From IMG/VR virus record IMGVR_UViG_3300020179_000061, positions 1 to 42,909 of that record: DNA of 42,909 nucleotides; one strand, 5' to 3'. Below the pieces are notes generated by a model. It was not told where the DNA came from, searched no databases, and saw only the letters and a list, made by a program, of their open reading frames with translations. The first letter of the stretch is position 1. Each line of letters opens with the position of its first letter. Shown here piece by piece: positions 1 through 9,366 of the stretch. Position numbers and translations under genes: made by a program. The stretch comes from a virus.

Positions 1-3000
1 TTAGTTGTAACAGTACCAGCTGTAGTTGCTGCGCCTGTAAGTGCGCCAACAAATGATGTTGATGTAACACTACTTAGACCTGCTACAGTTGTAACTGTAT
101 CGCCCAATGTTAAAGTAGTATTACCTAATGTCAAGCTAGAGTTTGCTAATCTTGCTTGTGCTAATGTACCACTTGAAATATTACTTGCATTTAATACACT
201 TAGACCACTACCATTACCAGTGATAACACCAGTGTTTGCAGTAATATTAACTGCTGTGATTGTACCGTTAACATCTAAACCTGTTAATGTACCAACACTT
301 GTGATGTTTGGTTGTGCTGCTGTTGTTAATGTACCAGTTACAAAGTTTGCACTGACTAAGTTACCACCTGTAAGATTTGCTACTATAGCATTACCTGTAA
401 CATTTATTGTACCTGCAATATTTGCTCCAGTAGTTGTTACAACGAATATGTTTGCTACACCACCTACACTTACATTAACATTACCATTGGCTGCTGGAAT
501 ATTAACATTTGATGTGCCATTTGATAATGTACCACTCGCTGCTACATTGGTCAATAGTCCACCATCACCCTGGAAGAAGTTAGCAACTGCTAAGTTGCCA
601 AGATTTGCATTGAGTGATGTAATATTACTTGTAAAGACACCTGCTGCTGCACCGATATTGCCAACATTAGCATTGCCGGTTACGCTTAATGCTCCAGCAG
701 TAGTTAGATTACCACCTGATACGTTACCTGTCGCTACCACAGCACCAGCAGTAGTTAGATTACCACCTGATACGTTACCTGTTGCTGCTACCACACCAGC
801 AGTAGTTAAATTACCACCGATGACATTACCTGTGGCTTCTACTACACCAGCAGTAGTTAGATTACCACCTGATACGTTACCTGTTGCTGTAATTAATCCA
901 GTAGTACCTAGATTACCAACATTAGCATTGCCAGTTACACTTAGTGTACCTCCAGTTGATAGGTTACCTGCACTGACAGTTGCGGTAAATACACCTGCTG
1001 CTGCTCCAATATTACCAACGTTAGCATTACCTGATACTGAAAGTGTAGTTAGTGTTCCTACTGATGTAACGTTTGGCTGTGAAGCAGTAGTCAATGTACC
1101 AGTTAATAAACTTGCGCCTATAGTGCCACTATTAGCATATACATTACCTGCTATAGCATTACCTGTGACTGCTAATGAACCAAGTGTACCAACAGTTGTC
1201 AAACTTGATGTAACAATACTTGAGTTTAATGTGGTACCTGTTAAATTTGCAGCATTTGCTGCAATAAATGTGTTTGCAGCATTAGTTAATTGACCTTGTG
1301 CGTTAACTGTAAATGTTGCTACAGCATCACCATTACCATATGTACCTGCTGTTACAGCAGTATTGGTTATACTGAATACAGTGCCAGTTAGTGTTAAACC
1401 TGTGCCTGCTGTAAACGTGCCTGCACCACTAAACTGAACAAAGTTTACAGCATCAGTACCAACTGTAGCAACTGGATCGACCATTACGAATCCACAGTCT
1501 CCATTAGTTGTGCCTGATAATATAAATGTAAAGTCACCACCAGCCATCTCAGCTGGCGTATTGAAATCGCTTGCTCTTGTTAATACAGTGCTGCTTGTAA
1601 AGACATAGATACCATTTTGTGCGGCAGCTGCTTGATTTTTAACAAGTATGCGCGTACCTGCAGTAGCAATATTGACACCATCAACAGTGCTATAAGTACC
1701 GCCTGATACAGTTAATGTTGCTCCTACGCCTGCTGTACCGTTATTATATGTTATAGTGCCGCCAGTGAGAGCCGCTAGCGTACCTGTAGTTGCTGCGGCA
1801 CAAGGAGCCTGAACTGCCAAACCTTCTGCCACTTCGTCAACATATTGTTTGGTTGCTGCGTCTGTGCTTGCTGTAGGTGTAGCAAGATTTGAAATCTTCT
1901 TAGTTGATACATCAACAGTACCAGTGCCAGTTGGTGCTAGTGTAATATTTTGATTGACACCTGCTGCTGTTATACTAATGCCTGTTGTTTTACCAACAAT
2001 CAAATCAGTAACAATATTTGCACTTGTTGTGACGTTGCCAGTTACATCTAATGAACTTAATGTGCCAACACTTGTGATATTTGTTTGTGCTGCTGTTGAT
2101 AATGTGCCGCTGATATTGTTACCTGTGATATTAGCATTCGCATCACGAACAACAACTGTGTTTGCTGTGGCTGCTACAGCTGAATTAAAGCCGTCTAATA
2201 AGTCAGCATTTAAGTTTGCAACCACTGTTGATGATACAACTACAATTGGAGAAGTACCATTAGCGACAGTTGATTCTAGTGTGCTTGCTACTACCTTACC
2301 GGCAGTGTTTAGGTTGCCTCCACTGACATTGCCTGTTGCGCTTACTATGCCGCTTGAACTTATGTTGCCTGCACTTACGTTAGCAGTAAAGACACCGGCT
2401 GCTGCGCCAACGTTTCCAAGATTTCCATTACCAGTTACACTTAAATCACCTGCTGTAACAAGATTACCGCCGGTTACATTACCGGTAGCTACTACTAGTC
2501 CCGCTGTGCCTAAATTACCAACATTAGCATTGCCTGTAACACTTAATACTCCGCTAGTAACTAAATTACCGCCGGTTACATTACCGGTAGCTACTACTAG
2601 TCCCGCTGTGCCTAAATTACCAACGTTAGCATTGCCTGTAACACTTAATACTCCGCTAGTAACTAAATTACCGCCGGTTACATTACCACCGGCTACTACA
2701 AGTCCCGCTACTCCTATATTTCCTACGTTGGCATTACCTGTAGCATTTAATGTGCCAATGACATTAGCACCAGTGCTTGTAACGACAAATACATTTGCTA
2801 CGCCGCCAACACTAGTATTAACATTGCCATTTGTTACCGGTATTGCAATATTTGATGTACCGTTTACTACACCCGAAGTAACGATTGTAGTCCAACTTAA
2901 ATTACCTGAGCCGTTAGTCTGTAAGAATTGTCCGTTAGTACCGCCAGTAATAATTACATTGCTATTAGGGCCAAAATTACTTACGCCAGAAACAGTGAGT

Positions 3001-3191
3001 CCAGTGAGTGTTCCTACACTAGTTATATTTGGTTGCGAACTTGCTCCTGCTACTAAAACTCCATTGAAGAAGTTTGCTATTGCTAGATTGCCTAGATTAG
3101 CGTTGCCTGAGAACAAATTACCAGTGGCGGCATCAATATTAGCACTGCCTACTGTTAATCCATTTTTAACTACGAAATTTTTAACACTCAT
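1..3191 (-). CDS. Repeat-rich tail fibre/adhesin, C-terminus cut by window edge
   Basis: This minus-strand frame is open from an ATG at 3191 to the left edge, giving at least 1063 residues with no stop, so the C-terminus is missing. The protein is low in charge and rich in Gly, Asn, Thr and Val. It is built from degenerate modules such as [27 protein letters not shown] and GPNSNVIITGG, a pattern typical of marine myovirus fibres with predicted beta structure. Residues about 440-600 hold a non-repetitive module (ATKQYVDEVAEGL to FSGAGTFTAGTGL) known from many phage tail fibres and also present in the next-but-one gene. Residues about 243-318 come from a perfect 102-bp tandem repeat. An AGGA Shine-Dalgarno lies 9 bp before the ATG. 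The leader contains GATAAAATA, one base longer than the late box. Receptor binding is inferred from family and context only. Confidence 0.85.
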   Translation of the reverse strand, partial: MSVKNFVVKNGLTVGSANIDAATGNLFSGNANLGNLAIANFFNGVLVAGASSQPNITSVGTLTGLTVSGVSNFGPNSNVIITGGTNGQFLQTNGSGNLSWTTIVTSGVVNGTSNIAIPVTNGNVNTSVGGVANVFVVTSTGANVIGTLNATGNANVGNIGVAGLVVAGGNVTGGNLVTSGVLSVTGNANVGNLGTAGLVVATGNVTGGNLVTSGVLSVTGNANVGNLGTAGLVVATGNVTGGNLVTAGDLSVTGNGNLGNVGAAAGVFTANVSAGNISSSGIVSATGNVSGGNLNTAGKVVASTLESTVANGTSPIVVVSSTVVANLNADLLDGFNSAVAATANTVVVRDANANITGNNISGTLSTAAQTNITSVGTLSSLDVTGNVTTSANIVTDLIVGKTTGISITAAGVNQNITLAPTGTGTVDVSTKKISNLATPTASTDAATKQYVDEVAEGLAVQAPCAAATTGTLAALTGGTITYNNGTAGVGATLTVSGGTYSTVDGVNIATAGTRILVKNQAAAAQNGIYVFTSSTVLTRASDFNTPAEMAGGDFTFILSGTTNGDCGFVMVDPVATVGTDAVNFVQFSGAGTFTAGTGLTLTGTVFSITNTAVTAGTYGNGDAVATFTVNAQGQLTNAANTFIAANAANLTGTTLNSSIVTSSLTTVGTLGSLAVTGNAIAGNVYANSGTIGASLLTGTLTTASQPNVTSVGTLTTLSVSGNANVGNIGAAAGVFTATVSAGNLSTGGTLSVTGNANVGNLGTTGLITATGNVSGGNLTTAGVVEATGNVIGGNLTTAGVVAATGNVSGGNLTTAGAVVATGNVSGGNLTTAGALSVTGNANVGNIGAAAGVFTSNITSLNANLGNLAVANFFQGDGGLLTNVAASGTLSNGTSNVNIPAANGNVNVSVGGVANIFVVTTTGANIAGTINVTGNAIVANLTGGNLVSANFVTGTLTTAAQPNITSVGTLTGLDVNGTITAVNITANTGVITGNGSGLSVLNASNISSGTLAQARLANSSLTLGNTTLTLGDTVTTVAGLSSVTSTSFVGALTGAATTAGTVTT
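2463..2688. repeat. 102-bp tandem repeat inside fibre gene (about 2.2 copies)
   Basis: Positions 2463-2564 and 2565-2666 are the same apart from one A/G difference, and a third partial copy diverges after about 22 bp. The period is 102 bp, or 34 codons, so the reading frame is kept. Each unit encodes one VTGGNL-type and one [10 protein letters not shown]-type module. The near-identity at synonymous sites points to a recent duplication or conversion. Confidence 0.9.
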
Positions 3192-3207
3192 AATATTTTA
3201 TCCTATT

Positions 3208-5067
3208 TCAATCAGGAACATAAGTTCCTATCAAATTAACTACTGTGTTTGCACCCAGTCCAGTTGCGCGTAACTCTACATTACCACTATTTATTGCTGT
3301 AGATAAACTGATAGTATTGCCTCCTCCATCATTTATTACAGCATAAACCGTTATATAACTATTTATGTTATTATGTATTAAAAGCACCTCGAGGCTTTCA
3401 TAACCGATATCGCTACTACTTTTTACTATATATTTTGCAGTCCTATAAGCAGTTTTACTGAAACTATCAATGACTGTATCTGTTGTCACAGCAGTATTTG
3501 ATCGCTTGCTTATGGTTGAGTTCGTTGTTACAGTATTTGCTGTAGCATTATTAGCAGATATATTACCTGTAACACTTAAACTAGTTAATGTGCCAAGACT
3601 AGTAATATTTGGCTGACTAGCTGTAGTTAGTGTACCTGCTAATAAACTGCCCTGTACGGTGCCGCTATTTGCATAAACATTATTATTTACAATTAGATTA
3701 CCACGAACTGTTGTAGTACCAGTGGTACTACCTGCTGTAATATTTGCTGCTAAACCAAAGTTAATATCTGTAGCTAGACTGCTGAATATACCTGCTTCTC
3801 CGGTGGCATTATTAAATGCTAATAAAGCCCCATTAATGCTTACGCAACCACTGTTTGATACCAAATAGTTTGCACTAATAGTATTTGCGCCACCAATATT
3901 ACCAACGTTAGCATTAGCACTGACATTCAGTGTTCCTGTAACCGATACAGTATGGGTAGGAGTAATATTACCTCCCATTCCTATATTACCGTCTGCGCTT
4001 ATGAATATTTCATTTGTGAAGTTTACTGAATTACCATTTGAAACATTTGCAGTAGATACTCTACCTATGCGCAGAGGTACAGTATTGCTGTGAACTAATG
4101 CCCCTTCTAACCCTAAATATTTCATCAAGCCTACGCGGCGTAAATCATCGGCATCAACAGTAACACCTAAACCTTCACCATTTATAACTATTGAACTAGT
4201 TTGTGTACCTACTGATGTGATATTTGGCTGTGCGGCTGTTGTTAGATTGCCAGCAATAGTTGTTGCTTCAAGATTACCTTTGAATGTCTGCGCACGAACA
4301 TTACCTAATGTACTAAATGTAACTATCTCGCCTGCTATACTTGTTTGACTACCAAATGCAAATTCTGCATTGCTAGTATCCCAACCCATAAATGCGATAC
4401 GTGCTTGTGTATCATAATAGTTTAGTGCTGAACCAACATCTTTGCCACTATTACTTGAAGGGGCTGCACCGTTTGGCCCAGTGTTTAAATTAATTATTGG
4501 ATCTTCAATTGATAATTCTTCAACATTTACATAGATAAGATTGCCATTTACAGTTAAGTTTCCACCAACTACTGCGTTCCCATTTACATTTAAGTCAGTT
4601 AATGTACCAACACTTGTGATATTGGGTTGTGCTGCTGTTGTTAATGTACCACTTACAAAGTTTGCACTTACTAAGTTACCACCTGCAAGATTTGCTACTG
4701 TAGCATTACCTGAACTATTCAGAGTACCGGTAATATTTGCTCCAGTAGATGTGATTACTAATACGTTTGCTACACCACCTACACTTGTATTAACATTGCC
4801 ATTGGCTGTTGGTATGTCAGTATTTGATGTACCATTACTGATACCTGATGTAAGTACAGTTGCCCAACTTAAGTTACCTGAGCCGTTAGTTTGTAGAAAC
4901 TGTCCGCTTGAACCACCAGTAATAATTACATTGCTATTAGGGCCTAAGTTGCTTACGCCGTTGGCTGTAAAGTTGATAGTAGATACATCGCCATTAGCTT
5001 GTATTATTGTTACTGCAAGATCGCCTGTAGAGAATCCTGCTATTGAATTAAGCGGTTTTAATGCCAT
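3208..5067 (-). CDS. Tail fibre protein, 619 aa, MALKPLNS family
   Basis: The N-terminus MALKPLNSIAGFSTGD is nearly the same as that of the next gene (MALKPLNSVGGFSVGE), which suggests a common attachment domain. Residues 50-70 hold GPNSNVIITGG and QFLQTNGSGNLSW modules. Residues about 180-260 hold a non-repetitive module ([32 protein letters not shown]) that recurs in the giant fibre ending at 32788. The last ~100 residues resemble the C-terminal domains of the 1410- and 613-residue fibres and end in a short GTY motif. The ATG at 5067 is preceded by an AGG-containing leader. I see no clear late box, so it is probably co-transcribed with the gene ending at 5098. A virion adhesin role is inferred. 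Confidence 0.85.
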   Translation of the reverse strand: MALKPLNSIAGFSTGDLAVTIIQANGDVSTINFTANGVSNLGPNSNVIITGGSSGQFLQTNGSGNLSWATVLTSGISNGTSNTDIPTANGNVNTSVGGVANVLVITSTGANITGTLNSSGNATVANLAGGNLVSANFVSGTLTTAAQPNITSVGTLTDLNVNGNAVVGGNLTVNGNLIYVNVEELSIEDPIINLNTGPNGAAPSSNSGKDVGSALNYYDTQARIAFMGWDTSNAEFAFGSQTSIAGEIVTFSTLGNVRAQTFKGNLEATTIAGNLTTAAQPNITSVGTQTSSIVINGEGLGVTVDADDLRRVGLMKYLGLEGALVHSNTVPLRIGRVSTANVSNGNSVNFTNEIFISADGNIGMGGNITPTHTVSVTGTLNVSANANVGNIGGANTISANYLVSNSGCVSINGALLAFNNATGEAGIFSSLATDINFGLAANITAGSTTGTTTVRGNLIVNNNVYANSGTVQGSLLAGTLTTASQPNITSLGTLTSLSVTGNISANNATANTVTTNSTISKRSNTAVTTDTVIDSFSKTAYRTAKYIVKSSSDIGYESLEVLLIHNNINSYITVYAVINDGGGNTISLSTAINSGNVELRATGLGANTVVNLIGTYVPD

Positions 5068-5097
5068 TGTATGTAACTACCTGTAAAGGATATATCA

Positions 5098-8000
5098 TTA
5101 TATAGTTCTATATTGAGTCACCCAAACAGTTGAGTTAGAACTTGAAGGGGTAACTTGCAACGCTATATTACTACCTACTACATTAACTGCTATTGTACCA
5201 GTACCGCTGCCTAAATTTACACCTCCAAACGTTGAGTAATCTACATTAGTACCATTAGTAACAGCAGTGACTAGTGCCATACTATATTTTGAACCTGTGT
5301 TATCAGTTGCCTTAACTATCCATTCAATACCAGTTACTCCACTTACAGGAATAGTTGATATTGTTTGGTTAGCAGATGTAGTAGTTGTAGTAACTGTGCC
5401 CCAATAAATCGCAGTATTACCTATTTGAGTTCCAACACTAGCACTTATGTTTCCACTAGTAATTAAATTACCACCAGTTATATTGCCAGTAGCACTTACT
5501 ACGCCGGTTAAACTTACGTTACCTGCGCTTACGTTAGCAGTAAAGACACCTGCTGCTGCACCGATGTTGCCAACATTAGCATTGCCAGTTACACTTAATG
5601 CTCCAGCAGTAGTTAAATTACCGCCAGTGACGTTGCCTGTAGCAACAATCAATCCTGCAGTGCCTAAATTACCTACGTTAGCATTACCTGTAACAGCAAG
5701 TGTTGTTAGCGAACCAACGCTTGTAACGTTAGGCTGAGCAGCTGTTGTTAATGTACCAGTTAATAAACTTGCGCCTATAGTACCACTATTAGCATATACA
5801 TTACCTGCTATAGCATTGCCTGTGACTGCTAATGAACCAAGTGTACCAACACTTGTCAAACTTGAATTTATAATACTTGCGTTTAGTGTTGTGCCAGTTA
5901 AGTTAGCAGCGTTTGCTGTAATAGATGTATTTGCAGCATTAGTCAACTGACCTTGTGCATTAACAGTAAACGTTGCTACCGCATCGCCATTACCATATGT
6001 ACCTGCTGTTACAGTGGTATTAGTTATACTGAAAACTGTACCGGTTAATGTTAGACCTGTACCTGCTGTAAATGTACCAGCACCACTAAATTGAACCCAT
6101 TCAATTGGACTTGTGCCTACTGTCGGAACTGCATCAATCTGCACCCAACCAGTTGAGTCGTATTCATTGCCGCCTGTGACAAATGTAAAGTCACCACCTT
6201 GTATCTCACTAGAAGTGTTATAGTCAGTTGCTCTTGTTAATACTGTGCTGCTTGTAAAGACATAGATACCATTTTGTGCAGCAGCCGTCTGATTTTTAAC
6301 AAGTATGCGAGTACCAACTGTTGCGATATTTACACCGTCAATAGTTGTATATGATCCTGTGGTTGTGAGTGTTGCACCTACACCTGCAGTGCCGTTATTA
6401 TATGTAACAGTACCGCCTGATATTACAGCAAGTGTATTTGGTGTTGCCGCTGCACAACTTGCGTGTATGTGCAAACCTTCTGCCACTTCATCAACATATT
6501 GTTTGGTAGCTGCGTCTGTACTTGCTACAGGTGTAGCAAGATTTGAAATTTTCTTAGTTGATACATCGACAGCACCTGTGCCAGTTGGTGCTAGTGTAAT
6601 ATTTTGATTAGTACCAGCTGCTGTAATACTAATACCTGATGTTTTACCAACAATTAAATCCGTAACAATATTTGCACTTGTTGTGACGTTGCCAGTAACA
6701 CCTAATGAAGTTAATGTACCAACACTTGTGATATTTGGTTGTGCTGCTGTAGTCAGCGTGCCTGTTAGTAAACTTGCACCTATAGTACCACTATTAGCAT
6801 AAACATTTCCTGCTATAACATTTCCAGTTACATCTAATGAAGTTAATGTTCCAACACTTGTGATATTTGGTTGTGCTGCTGTTGTTACAGTACCTGCAGT
6901 GCCTGCAGTTGCTACGTTTAAGTTAGCAACTTGAGTTGTGCTTGTAACTACGAGTGGGGCAGTTCCGGTCGCTACATTACTTTCTAGCGTACTTGCAACA
7001 ACTTTGCCGGCAGTATTTATATTACCACCTGATACATTACCTGTGGCTGCTACCACACCAGCAGTAGTTAGATTACCACCTGAAACATTACCTGTTGCTG
7101 CCACTACACCTGCTGTAGTAAGATTACCGCCGCTAACATTTCCTGTAGCCGCAACGACTCCTGCAGTAGTAATATTACCGCCAGTAACATTGCCTGTCGC
7201 TAAAACCAGTCCTGCTGTAGTTAAATTGCCGCCAGTTATATTGCCTGTTGCGTCTACTACACCGGCTGTAGTTAAATTACCACCAGTGACGTTACTTGTA
7301 GCATTTAATGTACCAGTAATATTGGCACCAGTTGCAGTAACTACTAATACATTAGCAGTGCCATTCACACTTGTGTTTACATTGCCATTTGCTACTGGAA
7401 TATTAACATTTGATGTGCCGTTACTAATTTGTGACTGCTCAATAGTAGTCCAACTTACATTACCTGATCCATTAGTTGATAGGAATTGTCCGTCAGTGCC
7501 GCCAGTGATTATTACGTTACTGTTAGGGCCTAAATTACTTACGCCATTAACTGTTAATCCAGTTAGTGTCCCAACACTTGTTATATTTGGTTGCGCTGCG
7601 TCATTTACCGTATTTGACAATGCCGCCGTCGCTGCCCTTAGATTTGCTACTAATGTAGTAGATACCACTACAAGTGGGGCAGTGCCAATTGCTACATTAC
7701 TTTCTAATGTGCTTGCTACAACCTTGCCTGCTGTATTGATATTGCCACCTGTAATATTACCGGTAGCAACAATTACTCCACCTGTAGTTAAATTACCACC
7801 TGATACGTTACCTGTTGCTGTAATTAATCCAGCAGTACCTAGATTACCTACGTTAGCATTACCTGTAGCATTTATTGTGCCTGCAATATTAGCACCAGTT
7901 GCAGTAACTACTAATACATTAGCAGTGCCATTCACACTTGTGTTTATATTGCCGCTTGCTACTGGTATATTGATATTACTAGTACCGTTCGCTACTTGCC

Positions 8001-9330
8001 CTTGTAAGTTACCTATAAAAGTGTTTGCTACAATATTACCATTAGCGCCAATATTGATACTAGCCGGGGTAACTAAATCGCCATTTGTTTTAAATTGCCA
8101 AGTTTTTACATTACCTGCATTACCCAGGTTTGTTGCAATATATGCACCGTCTGGCGAATCTTCTACCCAAACTGCTGTGTTTGCATCTCCACTAAGTATT
8201 TCTACAAATTTTGATGTTGTGCCTGCTTTGATTGATACGTTTCCATCGGTAGTATTAATTCTAGCATTACCTGGTAATGTAATATTACCAGTAGATTGAA
8301 ATTCTAGTGCTTTCGAAGTGCCTGATGTATTAGCAGTCAATGTAATAGAATTTGCTGATTGTATGTTTGACGTAATTACACGTTCTGTGCCTAAGTTACC
8401 AACATTAGCATTACCTGTAGCATTTAATGTACCTGCAACATTGGCTCCTGAACTAGTTACTACTAATACATTAGGTACACCGCCAACACTAGTGTTAATA
8501 TTGCCATTTGTTGCCGGAATACTAACATTTGATGTGCCGTTGGCTAACGGCCCTATGAGGTTAGCGCCACTTATATTACCAGTTGCAATTAATATTTCTG
8601 TACCAATATTTCCAATGTTAGCATTGCCAACAATATTAGCAAGACCAGCAACATTTACGCCTGTCGCTGTTACTATAAATTGAGCCGAGGCATTACCTGC
8701 AACAAATGTTGCAACGTTTCCACCTTGGGTTAATGTTATATTAGTAGTACCATTTTTTAGTAATCCACTATTAATAGTAGTAATATTACCAGTGGTAATG
8801 ATTGCTGTATCAGTACCTAAATTACCAACATTAGCGTTACCTGTAGCATTTAATGTACCTGCAACATTTGAACCTGTAGTTGTTACTGTAAATACGTTTG
8901 CTACACCGCCGACACTTATATTAACATTGCCGTTTGCTGTAGGAATAGCAACATTACTTGTACCATGTAGAATTTCGTCTGTTTCTAAAGACCCAGCAGT
9001 TAATACGCCAGTTACGTTTGCATTACCTGTTACTTTAAATAATTGTGTAGTATTATTAAATGTTAAATTTGCGCTTGCTGCAAAGTTATCATTCATGTTA
9101 AATTGCAATTCAGTATCACTTCCTGCTGCTTCTTGGAAGTCCCAGGGCACACCATTGCTATAATATAAATTATCTGTTAAAATTCCAAATGCTGCATTTG
9201 TATTGCTTATCGCAACATTGCCTACAAAAGTACCTTTATTTGCTGTAATATCTGCGTTTGGTAAAATTACATTGGCAGGAACTTCCCCTACCGAGAAGCC
9301 ACCTACTGAATTTAGTGGTTTAAGTGCCAT
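5098..9330 (-). CDS. Large modular tail fibre, 1410 aa
   Basis: The protein shares its MALKPLNS N-terminus with the 619-residue neighbour. The body is a chain of [23 protein letters not shown] and [12 protein letters not shown] modules. Residues about 680-770 are a run of 17-residue units. Two copies of a module AGKVVASTLESNVA followed by GTAPLVV lie just before and after fibre repeats. Residues about 940-1080 hold the ATKQYVDEVAEGL to FSGAGTF module also seen in the fibre at the left edge, with a changed segment in the middle. The last 100 residues form a separate C-terminal domain ending in WVTQYRTI. A canonical late box (9353-9360) and GGAG ribosome-binding site precede the ATG. It is probably a structural fibre whose variable modules face the receptor; no enzyme domain is seen. 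Confidence 0.88.
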   Translation of the reverse strand: MALKPLNSVGGFSVGEVPANVILPNADITANKGTFVGNVAISNTNAAFGILTDNLYYSNGVPWDFQEAAGSDTELQFNMNDNFAASANLTFNNTTQLFKVTGNANVTGVLTAGSLETDEILHGTSNVAIPTANGNVNISVGGVANVFTVTTTGSNVAGTLNATGNANVGNLGTDTAIITTGNITTINSGLLKNGTTNITLTQGGNVATFVAGNASAQFIVTATGVNVAGLANIVGNANIGNIGTEILIATGNISGANLIGPLANGTSNVSIPATNGNINTSVGGVPNVLVVTSSGANVAGTLNATGNANVGNLGTERVITSNIQSANSITLTANTSGTSKALEFQSTGNITLPGNARINTTDGNVSIKAGTTSKFVEILSGDANTAVWVEDSPDGAYIATNLGNAGNVKTWQFKTNGDLVTPASINIGANGNIVANTFIGNLQGQVANGTSNINIPVASGNINTSVNGTANVLVVTATGANIAGTINATGNANVGNLGTAGLITATGNVSGGNLTTGGVIVATGNITGGNINTAGKVVASTLESNVAIGTAPLVVVSTTLVANLRAATAALSNTVNDAAQPNITSVGTLTGLTVNGVSNLGPNSNVIITGGTDGQFLSTNGSGNVSWTTIEQSQISNGTSNVNIPVANGNVNTSVNGTANVLVVTATGANITGTLNATSNVTGGNLTTAGVVDATGNITGGNLTTAGLVLATGNVTGGNITTAGVVAATGNVSGGNLTTAGVVAATGNVSGGNLTTAGVVAATGNVSGGNINTAGKVVASTLESNVATGTAPLVVTSTTQVANLNVATAGTAGTVTTAAQPNITSVGTLTSLDVTGNVIAGNVYANSGTIGASLLTGTLTTAAQPNITSVGTLTSLGVTGNVTTSANIVTDLIVGKTSGISITAAGTNQNITLAPTGTGAVDVSTKKISNLATPVASTDAATKQYVDEVAEGLHIHASCAAATPNTLAVISGGTVTYNNGTAGVGATLTTTGSYTTIDGVNIATVGTRILVKNQTAAAQNGIYVFTSSTVLTRATDYNTSSEIQGGDFTFVTGGNEYDSTGWVQIDAVPTVGTSPIEWVQFSGAGTFTAGTGLTLTGTVFSITNTTVTAGTYGNGDAVATFTVNAQGQLTNAANTSITANAANLTGTTLNASIINSSLTSVGTLGSLAVTGNAIAGNVYANSGTIGASLLTGTLTTAAQPNVTSVGSLTTLAVTGNANVGNLGTAGLIVATGNVTGGNLTTAGALSVTGNANVGNIGAAAGVFTANVSAGNVSLTGVVSATGNITGGNLITSGNISASVGTQIGNTAIYWGTVTTTTTSANQTISTIPVSGVTGIEWIVKATDNTGSKYSMALVTAVTNGTNVDYSTFGGVNLGSGTGTIAVNVVGSNIALQVTPSSSNSTVWVTQYRTI
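7015..7290. repeat. 51-bp tandem repeats in the 1410-aa fibre
   Basis: About five to six copies of a 51-bp (17-codon) unit encode VVAATGNVSGGNLTTAG with few changes. Copies are more diverged at DNA level than the 102-bp array in the left-edge fibre, so the array looks older. The frame is kept throughout. Confidence 0.8.
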
Positions 9331-9352
9331 GTCTGCTAATCTCCGTTATCAT

Positions 9353-9360
9353 TATTTATC
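9353..9360 (-). promoter_or_regulatory. T4-late-like promoter box GATAAATA
   Basis: The box reads GATAAATA on the minus strand, 22 bp upstream of the ATG of the 1410-residue fibre gene at 9330. It matches the T4 late consensus TATAAATA in seven of eight positions and lies in the short gap after the gene ending at 9367. Confidence 0.75.
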
Positions 9361-9366
9361 GTTTTC

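Noticed and set aside
220-3273. Long plus-strand open frames (220-1293, 1954-3273) rich in Pro, Val, Leu and Thr
   Set aside because: They are exact antisense of the fibre repeats; repeat composition removes stops on both strands. They have no ribosome-binding site and no homologous pattern.
7015-7290. Regularly spaced repeats that might look like a CRISPR array
   Set aside because: The repeats are contiguous, in frame and translated; there are no unique spacers, leader or cas genes.
6938-8299. Plus-strand 453-codon open frame, with others at 35945-36703 and 33944-35593
   Set aside because: Same cause: antisense of Gly/Asn/Thr modules or of collagen triplets, giving repeated LPPVTLPVA or PVGPVGP strings.
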